Origin: CADEED01 sp036274075
GTDB taxonomy: Bacteria; Pseudomonadota; Gammaproteobacteria; Steroidobacterales; Steroidobacteraceae
Length of the DNA: 64,000 bases
Direction: 5' to 3'
NCBI GenBank assembly: GCA_036274075.1
Contig: DASUGK010000006.1
Location: 1 to 64,000 of the forward strand
Shown here: in pieces, positions 28,123 to 37,576 of the stretch
Layout: every line of letters begins with the position of its first letter
How positions within the stretch are numbered: position 1 is the first letter of the stretch
Position numbers and translations under genes: made by a program
Notes under the pieces: generated by a model
The model's input: the letters and a program-made list of their open reading frames with translations, nothing else
Database searches by the model: none
Told to the model about the DNA's origin: nothing

Positions 28123-30747
28123 TTGAACAAGCAAAGACTTTCCCCTGAGATTTCCGCGGCGCTCGGCAGCGGCGCAACCGTGCTCGTGTCGAGCAGCCAG
28201 CGCCAGGCCGCGCTGCGTGCCGCCTGGGCCGAAGCACAGCGCGCGGCGGGCAAGTCGCTGTGGTCGACACCGGCCGTCTTCACCTTCAGTCAATTCGCCG
28301 AGAAGCGCCTGCTCGAAGAGTGGGCAGCCGCCAATCAACCCGATTGCCTGCTGCCCATGGGGGCCGAGTGGGCGCTGCTGCGCGAATTGCGCGACGGCGG
28401 CGGCGTGGCCGAGGCGCGCGCGTTGCTCGCGGCGGTGCGGCTGCTGCAGGAGTGGCGCATCCCGCGCTCGGCGGCCGCGCTGTCCGGATCGCCGGAGGGC
28501 GATCACCTGCTGGACGCACTCAAACTACTGGACACGCATTCGCGCCGGCTCGGCCGCAAGCCGCTGCGGGGCTGGCTGGATGTTCTGACTCCGGGCGGCG
28601 AGTTGTGCTGCGCCGGCTTGCAGGGGCTGCCGCCGCTGGCGCGCGACACCCTGCGCCGGCTCGGCGCCCGCGACATCGAAAGCGGCACGGCGTCCGCCAC
28701 GGTGTCGATCGCCGCGGCGCGCGACGATCACCACGAGCTCGAGCTCATCAGCGCCTGGTGCCGCGAGCAGCTGGAACGCGATCCGGGCAGCCGGCTGCTG
28801 GTGATCGATGCGCGCCTGCGGCAGCGCCGGCGGCAATACGAACGCATGTTGTCGCAGACGCTCGCGCCCGGTGAGTGGGTGGACATGCGGGCGCGCGAGT
28901 TCTCGACGCTGTTCGTCATCGAGGGCGGTCAACCGCTCACCGATTTTCCACTGGTGTCGCATGCCATGCTGACGCTGCGATTGCTGGTGGGCACGCTGCG
29001 CTTCGACGAGCTGGTGTCGTGGCTGCGCATGCCCTTCCTGGATCGCGACGACGTGTTCGCCGGCGCGGCCATCGAAGCGGCGCTGCGCAAGGGACGCCGG
29101 CTGGAATACTCGGCGGCGTCGCTGGCCGGTTTCCTGGAGCGGCAGTCCGGTGACGCAGCCGCGGCGCTGCTGGCGCGGCTGCGCGACGCCATGGCGCTCG
29201 TGGACGGGCCGAAGCGCGGCGCAGCGGAGTGGGCCGCGCGCCTGATGAACGCGTTGCGCACGCTGGGCTGGCCGGGCAGCCGGCCGCTGCGCAGCGACGA
29301 ATTGCAGACCGTCGCACGCGTGCAATCGCTGCTCGACGAATACGCGGCGCTGGGCGCCTGGCTGGGCCGCACCGACGCCGCCGGCGCGGTCGCGACACTG
29401 GGCGACCTGGCGCGCGAGCGCAGCTTCGATCCGGCCAGCGTCGCGGCGCCCGTGACGCTCACCGATTCGCACGACGATCCCATCGTGCACTACGACGGCA
29501 TCTGGGTGGCGGGTCTGGACGCCGCGCAGTGGCCGCCGCCGCCACGTCCCGACGCCTTCGTTCCGCTGCGCCTGCAGGTGGCGGCCGGCGTGCCCGCGGC
29601 CAGCGCGGCGGGGCAGGCCGCCGTGGCGCGCCGCTCGTTCGACGCCTGGCGCGCCGCCACCGGCACGCTGGTGTGCTCCTGGGCGGCGCTCGACGGCGAT
29701 GCGCATCGCAGCCCGAGTCCGTTGCTGGCACGGCTGGCGGGCACGGACGAGTCATCGAACTACCGTGCAACTTCGGCGCCGGTACCACTCGCGAACCACC
29801 TGCGCACCGCGCAGCGCGAATCGTTCGCAGACACGCAGGGCGTGGCCGTCGATCTCTCCCTGCCGGTGCGCGGCGGCGTGAAGCCACTGGAGCTGCAGGC
29901 CGAGTGCGGATTCCATGCCTACGGCGAAATCCGGCTGGGCGCCGAGCCGCTCGACGAACCCATCCCCGGCATCGACCCGCGCGATCGCGGCATGCTGCTG
30001 CACAAGGCGCTGGAGCTGGTGTGGATCAAGCTCGGCGGCTGGTTCAACCTCAACGGCACCGACGAGCAGGTGCGCCGTCCCACCATCCACCAGTCGGTGG
30101 AGGCGGCGGTGGCCTACGTGTACCGCGGCTTCGTGCCCGTGGAGCTGCAGCCCGCCGTGCACCGCGAGAGTTTCCGGCTTGAGCTGCTGATCGAGCGCCT
30201 GCTGAAGCTCGAGATCTCGCGCGCGCCGTTCAACATCGACGAGCTCGAGGCGCGCCGCGTGGTCGACATCGCCGGCGGGTGCTTCCAGTTGCGCATCGAC
30301 CGCATCGATGCGCTGGAAGGCGGCGGCTTCGCCATCCTCGACTACAAGTCCGGCGAGCTGCGGCCGTTGCGCTGGGACGCGGAGAAATTCCGCGACCCGC
30401 AGTTGCTGGCCTACCTGCTCGCCGAACGCGAGCGCGGCGTGCAGGCGTTGGCCAACGTGTCGCTCACGCGCGGCCGCGCGCGCTTCGTCGGCAAGGCGGC
30501 GCGCAGCGGCCTGTTGCCCAACGTGAACGGCCGCAGCGCGGCCAGGGTCCCCGCGGACGGGATCGATGGGGCGTGGCAGTCGGAATTGCAGGAGTGGACG
30601 CAGCGGCTGCAACTCGTGGCCGGGGCCTACCTCGCGGGCGAAGCACCCGTGCAGCCCGCGGCGGATGTCTGCCGCAACTGCCATCTCACCGTGTTGTGCC
30701 GCCGCGTGGAACTGGCGGCGGCCGGACTGGCCGGGGATGAGCCATGA
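28123..30747 (+). CDS. AddB-like PD-(D/E)XK nuclease
   Basis: An 874-residue protein, started at TTG with weak support; a GTG about 18 codons later is possible. The N-terminal two thirds is an inactivated helicase-like fold (no Walker A). The C terminus has the nuclease motif FAILDYKSGEL (about 743) and a cysteine set, one Cys in LQAECGFHAYGE (about 594) and three in DVCRNCHLTVLC (about 849-858), the pattern of the [4Fe-4S]-stapled nuclease domain of AddB. Four bases overlap the helicase gene (ATGA). Together they probably form an end-resecting helicase-nuclease for recombinational repair. Confidence 0.82.
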   Translation: MNKQRLSPEISAALGSGATVLVSSSQRQAALRAAWAEAQRAAGKSLWSTPAVFTFSQFAEKRLLEEWAAANQPDCLLPMGAEWALLRELRDGGGVAEARALLAAVRLLQEWRIPRSAAALSGSPEGDHLLDALKLLDTHSRRLGRKPLRGWLDVLTPGGELCCAGLQGLPPLARDTLRRLGARDIESGTASATVSIAAARDDHHELELISAWCREQLERDPGSRLLVIDARLRQRRRQYERMLSQTLAPGEWVDMRAREFSTLFVIEGGQPLTDFPLVSHAMLTLRLLVGTLRFDELVSWLRMPFLDRDDVFAGAAIEAALRKGRRLEYSAASLAGFLERQSGDAAAALLARLRDAMALVDGPKRGAAEWAARLMNALRTLGWPGSRPLRSDELQTVARVQSLLDEYAALGAWLGRTDAAGAVATLGDLARERSFDPASVAAPVTLTDSHDDPIVHYDGIWVAGLDAAQWPPPPRPDAFVPLRLQVAAGVPAASAAGQAAVARRSFDAWRAATGTLVCSWAALDGDAHRSPSPLLARLAGTDESSNYRATSAPVPLANHLRTAQRESFADTQGVAVDLSLPVRGGVKPLELQAECGFHAYGEIRLGAEPLDEPIPGIDPRDRGMLLHKALELVWIKLGGWFNLNGTDEQVRRPTIHQSVEAAVAYVYRGFVPVELQPAVHRESFRLELLIERLLKLEISRAPFNIDELEARRVVDIAGGCFQLRIDRIDALEGGGFAILDYKSGELRPLRWDAEKFRDPQLLAYLLAERERGVQALANVSLTRGRARFVGKAARSGLLPNVNGRSAARVPADGIDGAWQSELQEWTQRLQLVAGAYLAGEAPVQPAADVCRNCHLTVLCRRVELAAAGLAGDEP

Positions 30748-33700
30748 ACGACGCCGGGCAGGCCGACTCCCGCGCGCGTGAAGAGGCGCTGGACCCGCGC
30801 CATTCCTTCATCGTGCAGGCGCCCGCGGGGTCGGGAAAGACCACGGTGCTCACGCAGCGCTACCTGCGCCTGCTCACCACGGTCGAAGAACCCGAACAGG
30901 TGCTGGCCATCACGTTCACGCGCAAGGCAGCCGGTGAAATGCGCGAGCGCGTACAGAAGGCGCTGGAGGGCGACATCGCCGTGCGTTCCGCCGCGGACGC
31001 GAAGACGCTGGAACTGGCGCAGGCCGTGCGCACGCATGCAGCCGCGCGCCGCTGGGGCCTCGAAGACAGCAGCGCGCGGCTGCGCATCCAGACCATCGAC
31101 TCGTTCAACGCGTATCTCGCGAACGCCATGCCGCTGACGTCCGGCAGCGGCTTCGGGCGCGGCATCGCCGACGCACCCGAAGACCTCTACGCGCTGGCGG
31201 CGCGCGAAACCCTGCGGCACGCCGAAACCGACCCCGACCTGCGCGTGCCGTTCGAACGCATCCTGCGGCGGCTCGACGACAGCTGGATGCGGCTCGAGCG
31301 CCTCATCGCCGGCATGTTGTCGCGGCGCGCCGAGTGGCTGCCGAACCTGCCGCAGCTTTCGGGCGAGCCGCTGGTGCCGCGCATCGAGGACAGCCTGCGC
31401 ATCATCGTGCGCGAGGAACTGGAGAGCGCGGCCGCGTCGCTGGACACGGAGTTCGTCGCGCTGGGTTGCGCGGTGGCAAAGGCTGCCGCGAAGAATCGCG
31501 CCGGGGAGGCCGTCGACGCCGAAGCCGCGGACCTCGCGAGCTGGCTGGGTGACACCGAGGCGCTGGCGCCGGGCGAGGATGACCTGCCGCGCTGGCGCGC
31601 GCTGAGCCGGCTCTCGCTGACCCGCGATGGCTCGCCGCGGGCGCGCCTCACCCGGGCGCAGGGCCTGCCGGCTGAAGATCCGGACGCCAGGGCGCTGTCG
31701 CAGGCCTTCACCGAGGAACTCGGGAAGCTGGACGCGCGGCAGATCGCCGCGCTGCGCATCATCGGCATGTTGCCGGACCCCGTGGTCCCGGAGAAGGCAC
31801 GCGGCGCACTGGACGCGCTCGCCACGCTGCTGCTGCAGTCCGCGGCACAGCTCACGCGCATCTTCAACGAGCACGGGGAGTGTGATCACCCCGAGGTGGC
31901 TGGCGCCGCGCGCCAGGCGCTGACCCAGGATTCCGCGCCGACGCCGCTGGCCGAGCGGCTGGGCGCGCGCATCGCGCACATCCTGGTCGACGAGTTCCAG
32001 GACACCTCGCGCGACCAGTACGAACTGTTGCGCACGCTCACGCAGGACTGGTCGGAGGGAGACGGCCGCACGCTGTTCCTGGTGGGCGATCCCATGCAGT
32101 CCATCTACGGCTTCCGTAACGCCGAGGTGGGTCGTTTTTCCACGGTGCGCGGCGCGGGCCTGGGCGCGATCTCGCTGCGGCCGCTGGAGCTGCGGCGCAA
32201 TTTCCGCTCGGCGCCGGCGCTGGTGCACTGGTGCAATGACATTTTCGGGAAGGTGTTTCCCGGCACCGATGACGTGCGCCGCAGCGCGGTGCGTCACCTG
32301 CCCAGTGTCGCCGCGCGCGACGGACTCGAAGGTGCGCCCCACCTGTACCGCGTGGACACGGACTGCGGTCCACGCGGCGAAGCGGAGGCGGCCGCGGACC
32401 TGATCGCGGAACTGGCGCGCACCCGGCCGGAGGAGAGCGTGGCGGTGCTGGCAGGCGCGCGCGGGCACCTGCGCGCCATCCGCGCGGCGCTGGGTGCGCG
32501 CGGCGTGCCGTTCATCGGCGTGAACCTCGAGCCACTGGCCGACGTGCCCGTGGTGCGTGACCTCGAGGCGCTGGCGCGAGCGCTCGAATCGCCGCTCGAT
32601 CGCGTCGCCTGGCTGGCAGTGCTGCGTGCTCCCTTCGTGGGCCTGGCGTTGCCGGATCTCACGGTCATCGCCGAGGCGGCGCGAGAGTCGAGCGTTCCGG
32701 CCGTGCTGAGCGACAACATCCTGGGTCTCTCGCCGGATGGCATGGAGCGCCTGGTGCGCACCAAGGGCGTGTTGCTGTCCGCCTGGCACCAGCGCGAGCT
32801 CGAGCCGCGGGCGCACATGGTGGAGCGCGTGTGGCATGCGCTCGGCGGGCCCAGCGCCTGCGCGCAGGAATCGGAACTCGCCACGGCGCGGCGCTTCCTG
32901 CTGGCGCTGGATGACGAGGACCGCAAGCGGCTGCGCGGCCGGCCCATGGATCTCGAGCGTGTGATGTCGCGGCTGTTCGCCGAGGACTCGGGCCAGCCTG
33001 GCGCCGTGTCGCTCATGACCATCCACGGCGCGAAGGGCCTGGAGTTCGACCACGTGTTCGTGGTCGGCATCGGCCTGCACGGCCGCGGCGACGATCCGCG
33101 GTTGCTCAACTGGCTTGAATTGCCGCGCGCGGAAGGACGCGATCACCTGCTGATGGCGCCGATCCGCGTGCGCGACGAATCCGAGGAGCAGGCCGAGGAG
33201 GACGCCATCAATCCCTTCATCGAGATGCTGCACCGGGAGCGCATGCGCGCCGAGCGGACGCGCCTCGCGTACGTGGCATTGACTCGCGCGCGGCGTTCCC
33301 TGCACCTGTACCTGCATCCCAAGGTGCGCGACGAGAACGGCACGCTGACCTTCAGCGCGGACGCGCGTTCGCTGCTTCACGACCTGCTGCCGGCCATCGC
33401 CGGGAACCTGCATTCGCTGCCGGTGATCGGCACCAGCGAAGACGAAGCCGAAAACCCCGGCGAGATCGCCCCCGCGGCCACGCAGGTGCGCCAGCGGCTG
33501 GTGCGCCGCTTCGTGGCGCCCACGCCCCCGGCCGACATTCGCGCCGCCGGCGAACGCGCGCCGACGTCGACGGATGAGGGCGACATCGAATTCAACTGGG
33601 TGCGGCAGACCGCGCGCCGGGTCGGCACGGTGGTGCACGAGGCGCTGGAGCGTTTCGGGCGTGACGGGCCGGTCCCCGTGCAGGACCTGCCGCACCTGCG

Positions 33701-34130
33701 CGCGCGCCTCGAGTCGCGCCTGGAAGCGCTGGGCGTGGACGGGGATGCGGCGCGCGACGGGGCGCAGCGCGCCCTGGACGCGCTGCGCGCCACGCTCGGC
33801 GACGAGAAGGGCCGCTGGTTGTTCGATCCGGCGCACCGCGATGCGCGGTCGGAGCTCGCGCTCTCGGGCATTCGTGCCGGGCAGGTGGTCAACGCGGTGA
33901 TCGACCGCACCTTCGTCGACGCGCAGGGCATCCGCTGGGTGGTGGACTTCAAGTCGAGCCCGCACGAGGGCGGCGACGTCGAGCGTTTCCTCGACGAGGA
34001 AGCGCGGCGTTACGAGGCGCAGCTGCGGCGTTATGCGCACCTGGCGCGCGGCCTCGGCCCGGAGCCGGTGCGCGCCGGGTTGTACTACCCGCTGCTGGCC
34101 GCGTGGCGCGAAGTGGACGTCAGTAGCTAG
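30744..34130 (+). CDS. AddA-like UvrD-family helicase-nuclease
   Basis: A 1128-residue superfamily 1 helicase. Visible: Walker A QAPAGSGKTTVLTQRYL (26-33 core), motif Ia AITFTRKAAGEMRERV, motif II HILVDEFQDTSRDQYELLR (about 416), motif III LVGDPMQSIYGFRNAEV, motif V MTIHGAKGLEFDHVFV, motif VI AYVALTRARRSLHLY. A C-terminal nuclease domain has WVVDFKSSPHEGGD (about 1066). Size and domains fit AddA. Its TAG overlaps the gspN TAG of the opposite strand within CTAG. Confidence 0.9.
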   Translation: MNDAGQADSRAREEALDPRHSFIVQAPAGSGKTTVLTQRYLRLLTTVEEPEQVLAITFTRKAAGEMRERVQKALEGDIAVRSAADAKTLELAQAVRTHAAARRWGLEDSSARLRIQTIDSFNAYLANAMPLTSGSGFGRGIADAPEDLYALAARETLRHAETDPDLRVPFERILRRLDDSWMRLERLIAGMLSRRAEWLPNLPQLSGEPLVPRIEDSLRIIVREELESAAASLDTEFVALGCAVAKAAAKNRAGEAVDAEAADLASWLGDTEALAPGEDDLPRWRALSRLSLTRDGSPRARLTRAQGLPAEDPDARALSQAFTEELGKLDARQIAALRIIGMLPDPVVPEKARGALDALATLLLQSAAQLTRIFNEHGECDHPEVAGAARQALTQDSAPTPLAERLGARIAHILVDEFQDTSRDQYELLRTLTQDWSEGDGRTLFLVGDPMQSIYGFRNAEVGRFSTVRGAGLGAISLRPLELRRNFRSAPALVHWCNDIFGKVFPGTDDVRRSAVRHLPSVAARDGLEGAPHLYRVDTDCGPRGEAEAAADLIAELARTRPEESVAVLAGARGHLRAIRAALGARGVPFIGVNLEPLADVPVVRDLEALARALESPLDRVAWLAVLRAPFVGLALPDLTVIAEAARESSVPAVLSDNILGLSPDGMERLVRTKGVLLSAWHQRELEPRAHMVERVWHALGGPSACAQESELATARRFLLALDDEDRKRLRGRPMDLERVMSRLFAEDSGQPGAVSLMTIHGAKGLEFDHVFVVGIGLHGRGDDPRLLNWLELPRAEGRDHLLMAPIRVRDESEEQAEEDAINPFIEMLHRERMRAERTRLAYVALTRARRSLHLYLHPKVRDENGTLTFSADARSLLHDLLPAIAGNLHSLPVIGTSEDEAENPGEIAPAATQVRQRLVRRFVAPTPPADIRAAGERAPTSTDEGDIEFNWVRQTARRVGTVVHEALERFGRDGPVPVQDLPHLRARLESRLEALGVDGDAARDGAQRALDALRATLGDEKGRWLFDPAHRDARSELALSGIRAGQVVNAVIDRTFVDAQGIRWVVDFKSSPHEGGDVERFLDEEARRYEAQLRRYAHLARGLGPEPVRAGLYYPLLAAWREVDVSS

Positions 34131-34876
34131 AACGAGCCTTCGAACGAGATGGCGCTGCGTCCCGCGGCGTCCGGCATGGCGCCCAGCGTGATCTCGCGCA
34201 CCACGCTCTCGGCGAAGGCCGTGCGGCCGGTGATGAAGCCCTGCACCAGGTAGTGGTTCGGCGGATGCAGCATCACGGTGCCTTCGACGGCGAAGGGCCC
34301 GCCGAGATCGCGCAACTTGCCCGGCAGTCCGCCGTCCGCCTGTGGCGGGCTGTCGAAGGTCACCTGGTAGGAACCGATGTCCATGTTCTGCGGCATCTCG
34401 CGCAGGTCGCGCAGCTCGAGCGTGCCGCGCAGGCTGCGCAGCGCCGGACCGGCGGCGAGTTCCAGCCGTTCCAGGTCCACGTTGACCGTGCCGCGCTGCT
34501 GCAGCTGGAGCTGGGGAACCAGCGCCGGGTCGAGGGCCACGCTGCCGGTCACGCCGCGCAGTTCGCCGGCGCCGGAGAAACCGAGGTCGAGATCGCTGCG
34601 CAGGTTCACCGCGCCGCCGCGCAGCTCGAAGTCGCCCTGCAGGCGCCCGGTGAACACGCGGCCCGGCGAGATGTTCCAGGTCGCGTCGCCGATGGCCGCT
34701 CCCTGGAACCCGAATCCCAGGCACTCGCCATGCCACAGGGATCCGCCGAGCTGGCGGCACGTCACCTGGGCAGGCAGCGCCCCACGGAACCAACTCGCCG
34801 GTAGATAGAAGAACAGCACGGCCAGGAACACCGCGACGCACGCGATGATGGTCAGGACCGTCGCGCCGCGCTTCAC
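34127..34876 (-). CDS. gspN: type II secretion system protein N
   Basis: Bitopic inner-membrane protein of the T2SS. From GTG at 34876 it is 249 residues: basic KRG, membrane helix ATVLTIIACVAVFLAVLFFY (about 4-23), then a beta-rich periplasmic domain with CRQLGGSLWHGECLGF. An ATG at 34915 would overlap gspM by 29 bases and add 13 residues; neither start has a strong Shine-Dalgarno. GspN is not present in all T2SS and its exact role is unclear. Confidence 0.8.
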   Translation of the reverse strand: MKRGATVLTIIACVAVFLAVLFFYLPASWFRGALPAQVTCRQLGGSLWHGECLGFGFQGAAIGDATWNISPGRVFTGRLQGDFELRGGAVNLRSDLDLGFSGAGELRGVTGSVALDPALVPQLQLQQRGTVNVDLERLELAAGPALRSLRGTLELRDLREMPQNMDIGSYQVTFDSPPQADGGLPGKLRDLGGPFAVEGTVMLHPPNHYLVQGFITGRTAFAESVVREITLGAMPDAAGRSAISFEGSF

Positions 34877-34886
34877 GCCGTGCAGC

Positions 34887-35369
34887 TCAACCCGTCTTGA
34901 GGACGAGGCCGGCATTAACCATGCCGGCGTCGCCCGCGGTTTCGAACTCGGCGGACTCGACGCGCACGCCGTGCTGCTGCGAAAGCCGCGCCAGCCAGGC
35001 GACGACGCCGTCGAACGGGGCGTGGTCGAGGCGGATGCGCAGGCCGCCGTCGCCCGTCGGCTGGCTGTTGGTCAGCGCCTTGCCGAGGCCGCTCTCGCGC
35101 GCCGAACTGTCGATGAGCACCACCAGCGACTCGCCGGTGGCCGCCGGCCCGGCCGGGCCCGCGGCGGCGAGCTGCGGCGTCGCGCTGCGGATGAAGGCGA
35201 GGTCGGCCTCCTTGGCCTCGATGCGTTGCCGCGTCTTCGAAATGTTGCCGTTCAGCGGCAGGATCACGCCGGCCAGCAACAGCACCACCGCCACCACGCC
35301 GCCGACGTTGACGAACAGGCGCTCGCGCTCGGCGAGCCCGCGGTACCAGGTTTTCAGCGAATCGATCAT
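34887..35369 (-). CDS. gspM: type II secretion system protein M
   Basis: A 160-residue inner-membrane protein: short cytoplasmic helix (IDSLKTWYRGLAERERLFV), one membrane span (about 22-40), then a periplasmic ferredoxin-like domain with PFDGVVAWLARLSQQHGV. GspM pairs with GspL in the inner-membrane platform. The ATG overlaps the gspL stop (ATGA). Confidence 0.88.
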   Translation of the reverse strand: MIDSLKTWYRGLAERERLFVNVGGVVAVVLLLAGVILPLNGNISKTRQRIEAKEADLAFIRSATPQLAAAGPAGPAATGESLVVLIDSSARESGLGKALTNSQPTGDGGLRIRLDHAPFDGVVAWLARLSQQHGVRVESAEFETAGDAGMVNAGLVLKTG

Positions 35370-36616
35370 GCGCCCGCCTTCTTGACCTGCAGGCGGCCGC
35401 GATAACCGTCGCCATTGGCACTGCCGCCGAGGATGTCGGCCTGCCAGCTCGCGGCGCGCAACTGCTGGCCGATGGCATCGAGGCTGGCGGCATCCGGCGC
35501 GGTGATGCGCAGGTCGATGGTGCCGTCACGGAACGTCAGGCCTTCGATGCTGGCCGAGGGCGCGGCATTGCGCGCATTCGCGATGGCCGACAGCGCCGGC
35601 AACAGCGCGCCGCCACCGCCGCCGCCGCGGATTTCCGCGAGGCGTGCCTCGACGCGGCGGCGCGCATTGGTCGGGTTCTGCTGCCCGGGCATTGCGGCGT
35701 GGAAGGCGTCGGCGATGCTGGCGTCGAGCGCGGCCTCGCTCTTGCGCAGGCGCGAGAGCTCGAAGGAGCGCGCTCCCACGTGCAGGCACAGCAGCACGCC
35801 GGCGAGTACCGCGGCGATGCGCCAGGCCTTCCAGTTCTGCTGCAGCGGGGAGGCCACGGCCAGCGCACCCTGCAGCAGGTTGATGCCTTCGTCATTGGCG
35901 GCGGCCGGCGCCAGCAGGCTGAGCGGGCCCGAATTCAGCAGCTGTACCTTCATGCCCGTGAAGCGCTCGCGCAGCGCCTCGACCTCGGCCTGGCGTGCCT
36001 GCCAGTCCTCGTGGCTGGCGTACAGCAGCAGTCCCAGCGGCGGCGGCTCGAGGCCCGCGACCTGCGACACCTGCGTGGCCAGCGCGAAGTCGAATGCCTC
36101 GCCGATCGAACGCGAGGGCATGACCAGCGGGACGCCTTCGGCGATGCGCATCACCAGCGATTCACCGTCGAGCAGGGCGATGAGCTGGCCGGGCATGGAG
36201 GGCAGCAGCTGCGCCTCCGAGTAGATAGCCTGCGGATGCAGCCCGGCCGCGCGCAGCTCCGCGAGCCAGCCCTCGATGCGGGCGCGCGCCACCACGGCCA
36301 CCGGCACGCGGCCGGTTTCGGCGGAGCGTTCGCCGATGGCGAAATGCAGGTTCTCGATCTCGTCGGCGACGCGTTCTTCGAGCGCGTAGGGGATGACCTG
36401 CGCCAGCTTGGCGGAGTTCCTGGCCGGCGCGTCACTCTCGGTGACCAGCACGTCGGAGGAGGGGACGATGAGCGCGATCCGGCGGCCCACCGACAGCGGC
36501 ACGGCCTGCGCCAGTTCGCCCGACACGGCATTCACGAGCACGTGGCCGTCGTGGTTGCACACCATCCACCGCGGCGCGCCGGCTTCGCGCAATTGAATGA
36601 TCAGCGATTCACTCAT
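35366..36616 (-). CDS. gspL: type II secretion system protein L
   Basis: A 416-residue platform protein. The cytoplasmic actin-like domain (about 1-250; VPSSDVLVTESDAPARNSAKL, AQVIPYALEE) normally binds the ATPase GspE. One membrane helix lies at about 268-285, followed by a periplasmic domain that contacts GspM, with a Gly-rich linker (RGGGGGGALLPALSAIA, about 338). GspE itself is not encoded in this window. Confidence 0.9.
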   Translation of the reverse strand: MSESLIIQLREAGAPRWMVCNHDGHVLVNAVSGELAQAVPLSVGRRIALIVPSSDVLVTESDAPARNSAKLAQVIPYALEERVADEIENLHFAIGERSAETGRVPVAVVARARIEGWLAELRAAGLHPQAIYSEAQLLPSMPGQLIALLDGESLVMRIAEGVPLVMPSRSIGEAFDFALATQVSQVAGLEPPPLGLLLYASHEDWQARQAEVEALRERFTGMKVQLLNSGPLSLLAPAAANDEGINLLQGALAVASPLQQNWKAWRIAAVLAGVLLCLHVGARSFELSRLRKSEAALDASIADAFHAAMPGQQNPTNARRRVEARLAEIRGGGGGGALLPALSAIANARNAAPSASIEGLTFRDGTIDLRITAPDAASLDAIGQQLRAASWQADILGGSANGDGYRGRLQVKKAGA

Positions 36617-36619
36617 CTG

Positions 36620-37576
36620 TCATTCACTTCCGAAGCTGCGCTGCACGGTACGGACTTTGTTGGTGCCTTCGACGAATAGGAGACTGTACAAAACGAACTC
36701 CGCAGTGCCAATACGAATGTTGGTGCGCAGCCGGAACCAGTGTGACTTTTCCTCGATCCGGGACGTGACTTCGCCCTTGAGCGGATCCTGCAGGGGATTG
36801 GTATACACCGTCCTGACGGGAAAGCAGCCTTTTTCGCGTTCCTGCGCCAGGTCCATGTTGCGGAACTCGGATTCGTTGTTGGGATCGTTGCGGGTCACGT
36901 CCAGCACCAGGCCGCTGGCGGTGCAGACATTGACCGGCGTGTCGTAGGGCAATGCCGTCACGTAGGGCGCGATCTTCTGGTAGTTCTCGCGTCCGAAACC
37001 GGGCAGGGCGAGCAGCTCCGACGCGTGCGTGATGAAGGTGTTCGGCGGCCGATAGGGTGGCACCTGCGTGAGATACAGCGTGTCCTCGCCGCCGGCGTTG
37101 CCGCTGGGCGCGATGTCCGTGTCTATCCAGTCCACCAGCAGGTCGGCATATCGCAGGTCGATGTCGAGGCTGGCGAGCAGCTTGCGGAACACTTCCGTCT
37201 GGTGCTCGTCGCCGATGAAGGCCTTCGTGTTCGGATCGAACTTCACCACGCTGTTGAGATTGAAGCGGCCGGCCATGTCTTCCAGCTGCGCGGCGATCCA
37301 CACGCCGGTGCCTTCCAGCTCGACGGGCTGCTGGGTCTGGGCCCATGCCTGGGTGAATTCGGTCTGAGTCTCGCCGCCGTCCTGTTCCAGCGCGATGCTG
37401 GCGAGCGCCTCGGCCGCCATGCCGGCCTGCAAGGCTTCTTCCATGGTGTAGGTCGCCGCCGCGCGGCGCGCCGTCATCGCCTTGCTGTAGGTGATGGCGG
37501 CGGCGAGCAGCGTGGCCACGGCGAAGATCACGATGGCCACCAGCAGCGCGATGCCCCGTTGCCGCGAACGCCTCAC
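36620..37576 (-). CDS. gspK: type II secretion minor pseudopilin K
   Basis: A 318-residue minor pseudopilin that caps the pseudopilus tip. The GTG at 37576 overlaps the gspJ stop (GTGA). The prepilin-peptidase site is RQRG|IALLVAIVIF; unlike other pseudopilins there is no Glu at +5, which is normal for GspK. The large domain has ELLALPGFGRENYQKIAPYV and, near the end, LRTNIRIGTAEFVLYSLL. Frames reaching further upstream are shadow sequence. Confidence 0.93.
   Translation of the reverse strand: MRRSRQRGIALLVAIVIFAVATLLAAAITYSKAMTARRAAATYTMEEALQAGMAAEALASIALEQDGGETQTEFTQAWAQTQQPVELEGTGVWIAAQLEDMAGRFNLNSVVKFDPNTKAFIGDEHQTEVFRKLLASLDIDLRYADLLVDWIDTDIAPSGNAGGEDTLYLTQVPPYRPPNTFITHASELLALPGFGRENYQKIAPYVTALPYDTPVNVCTASGLVLDVTRNDPNNESEFRNMDLAQEREKGCFPVRTVYTNPLQDPLKGEVTSRIEEKSHWFRLRTNIRIGTAEFVLYSLLFVEGTNKVRTVQRSFGSE

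Noticed and set aside
30627..34841. Very long open frame (over 1400 codons) on the minus strand
   Set aside because: It lies antisense to the AddA-like helicase whose motifs are all intact. High-GC genes create long antisense frames; this one is Arg/Gln/His-rich with no domain pattern.
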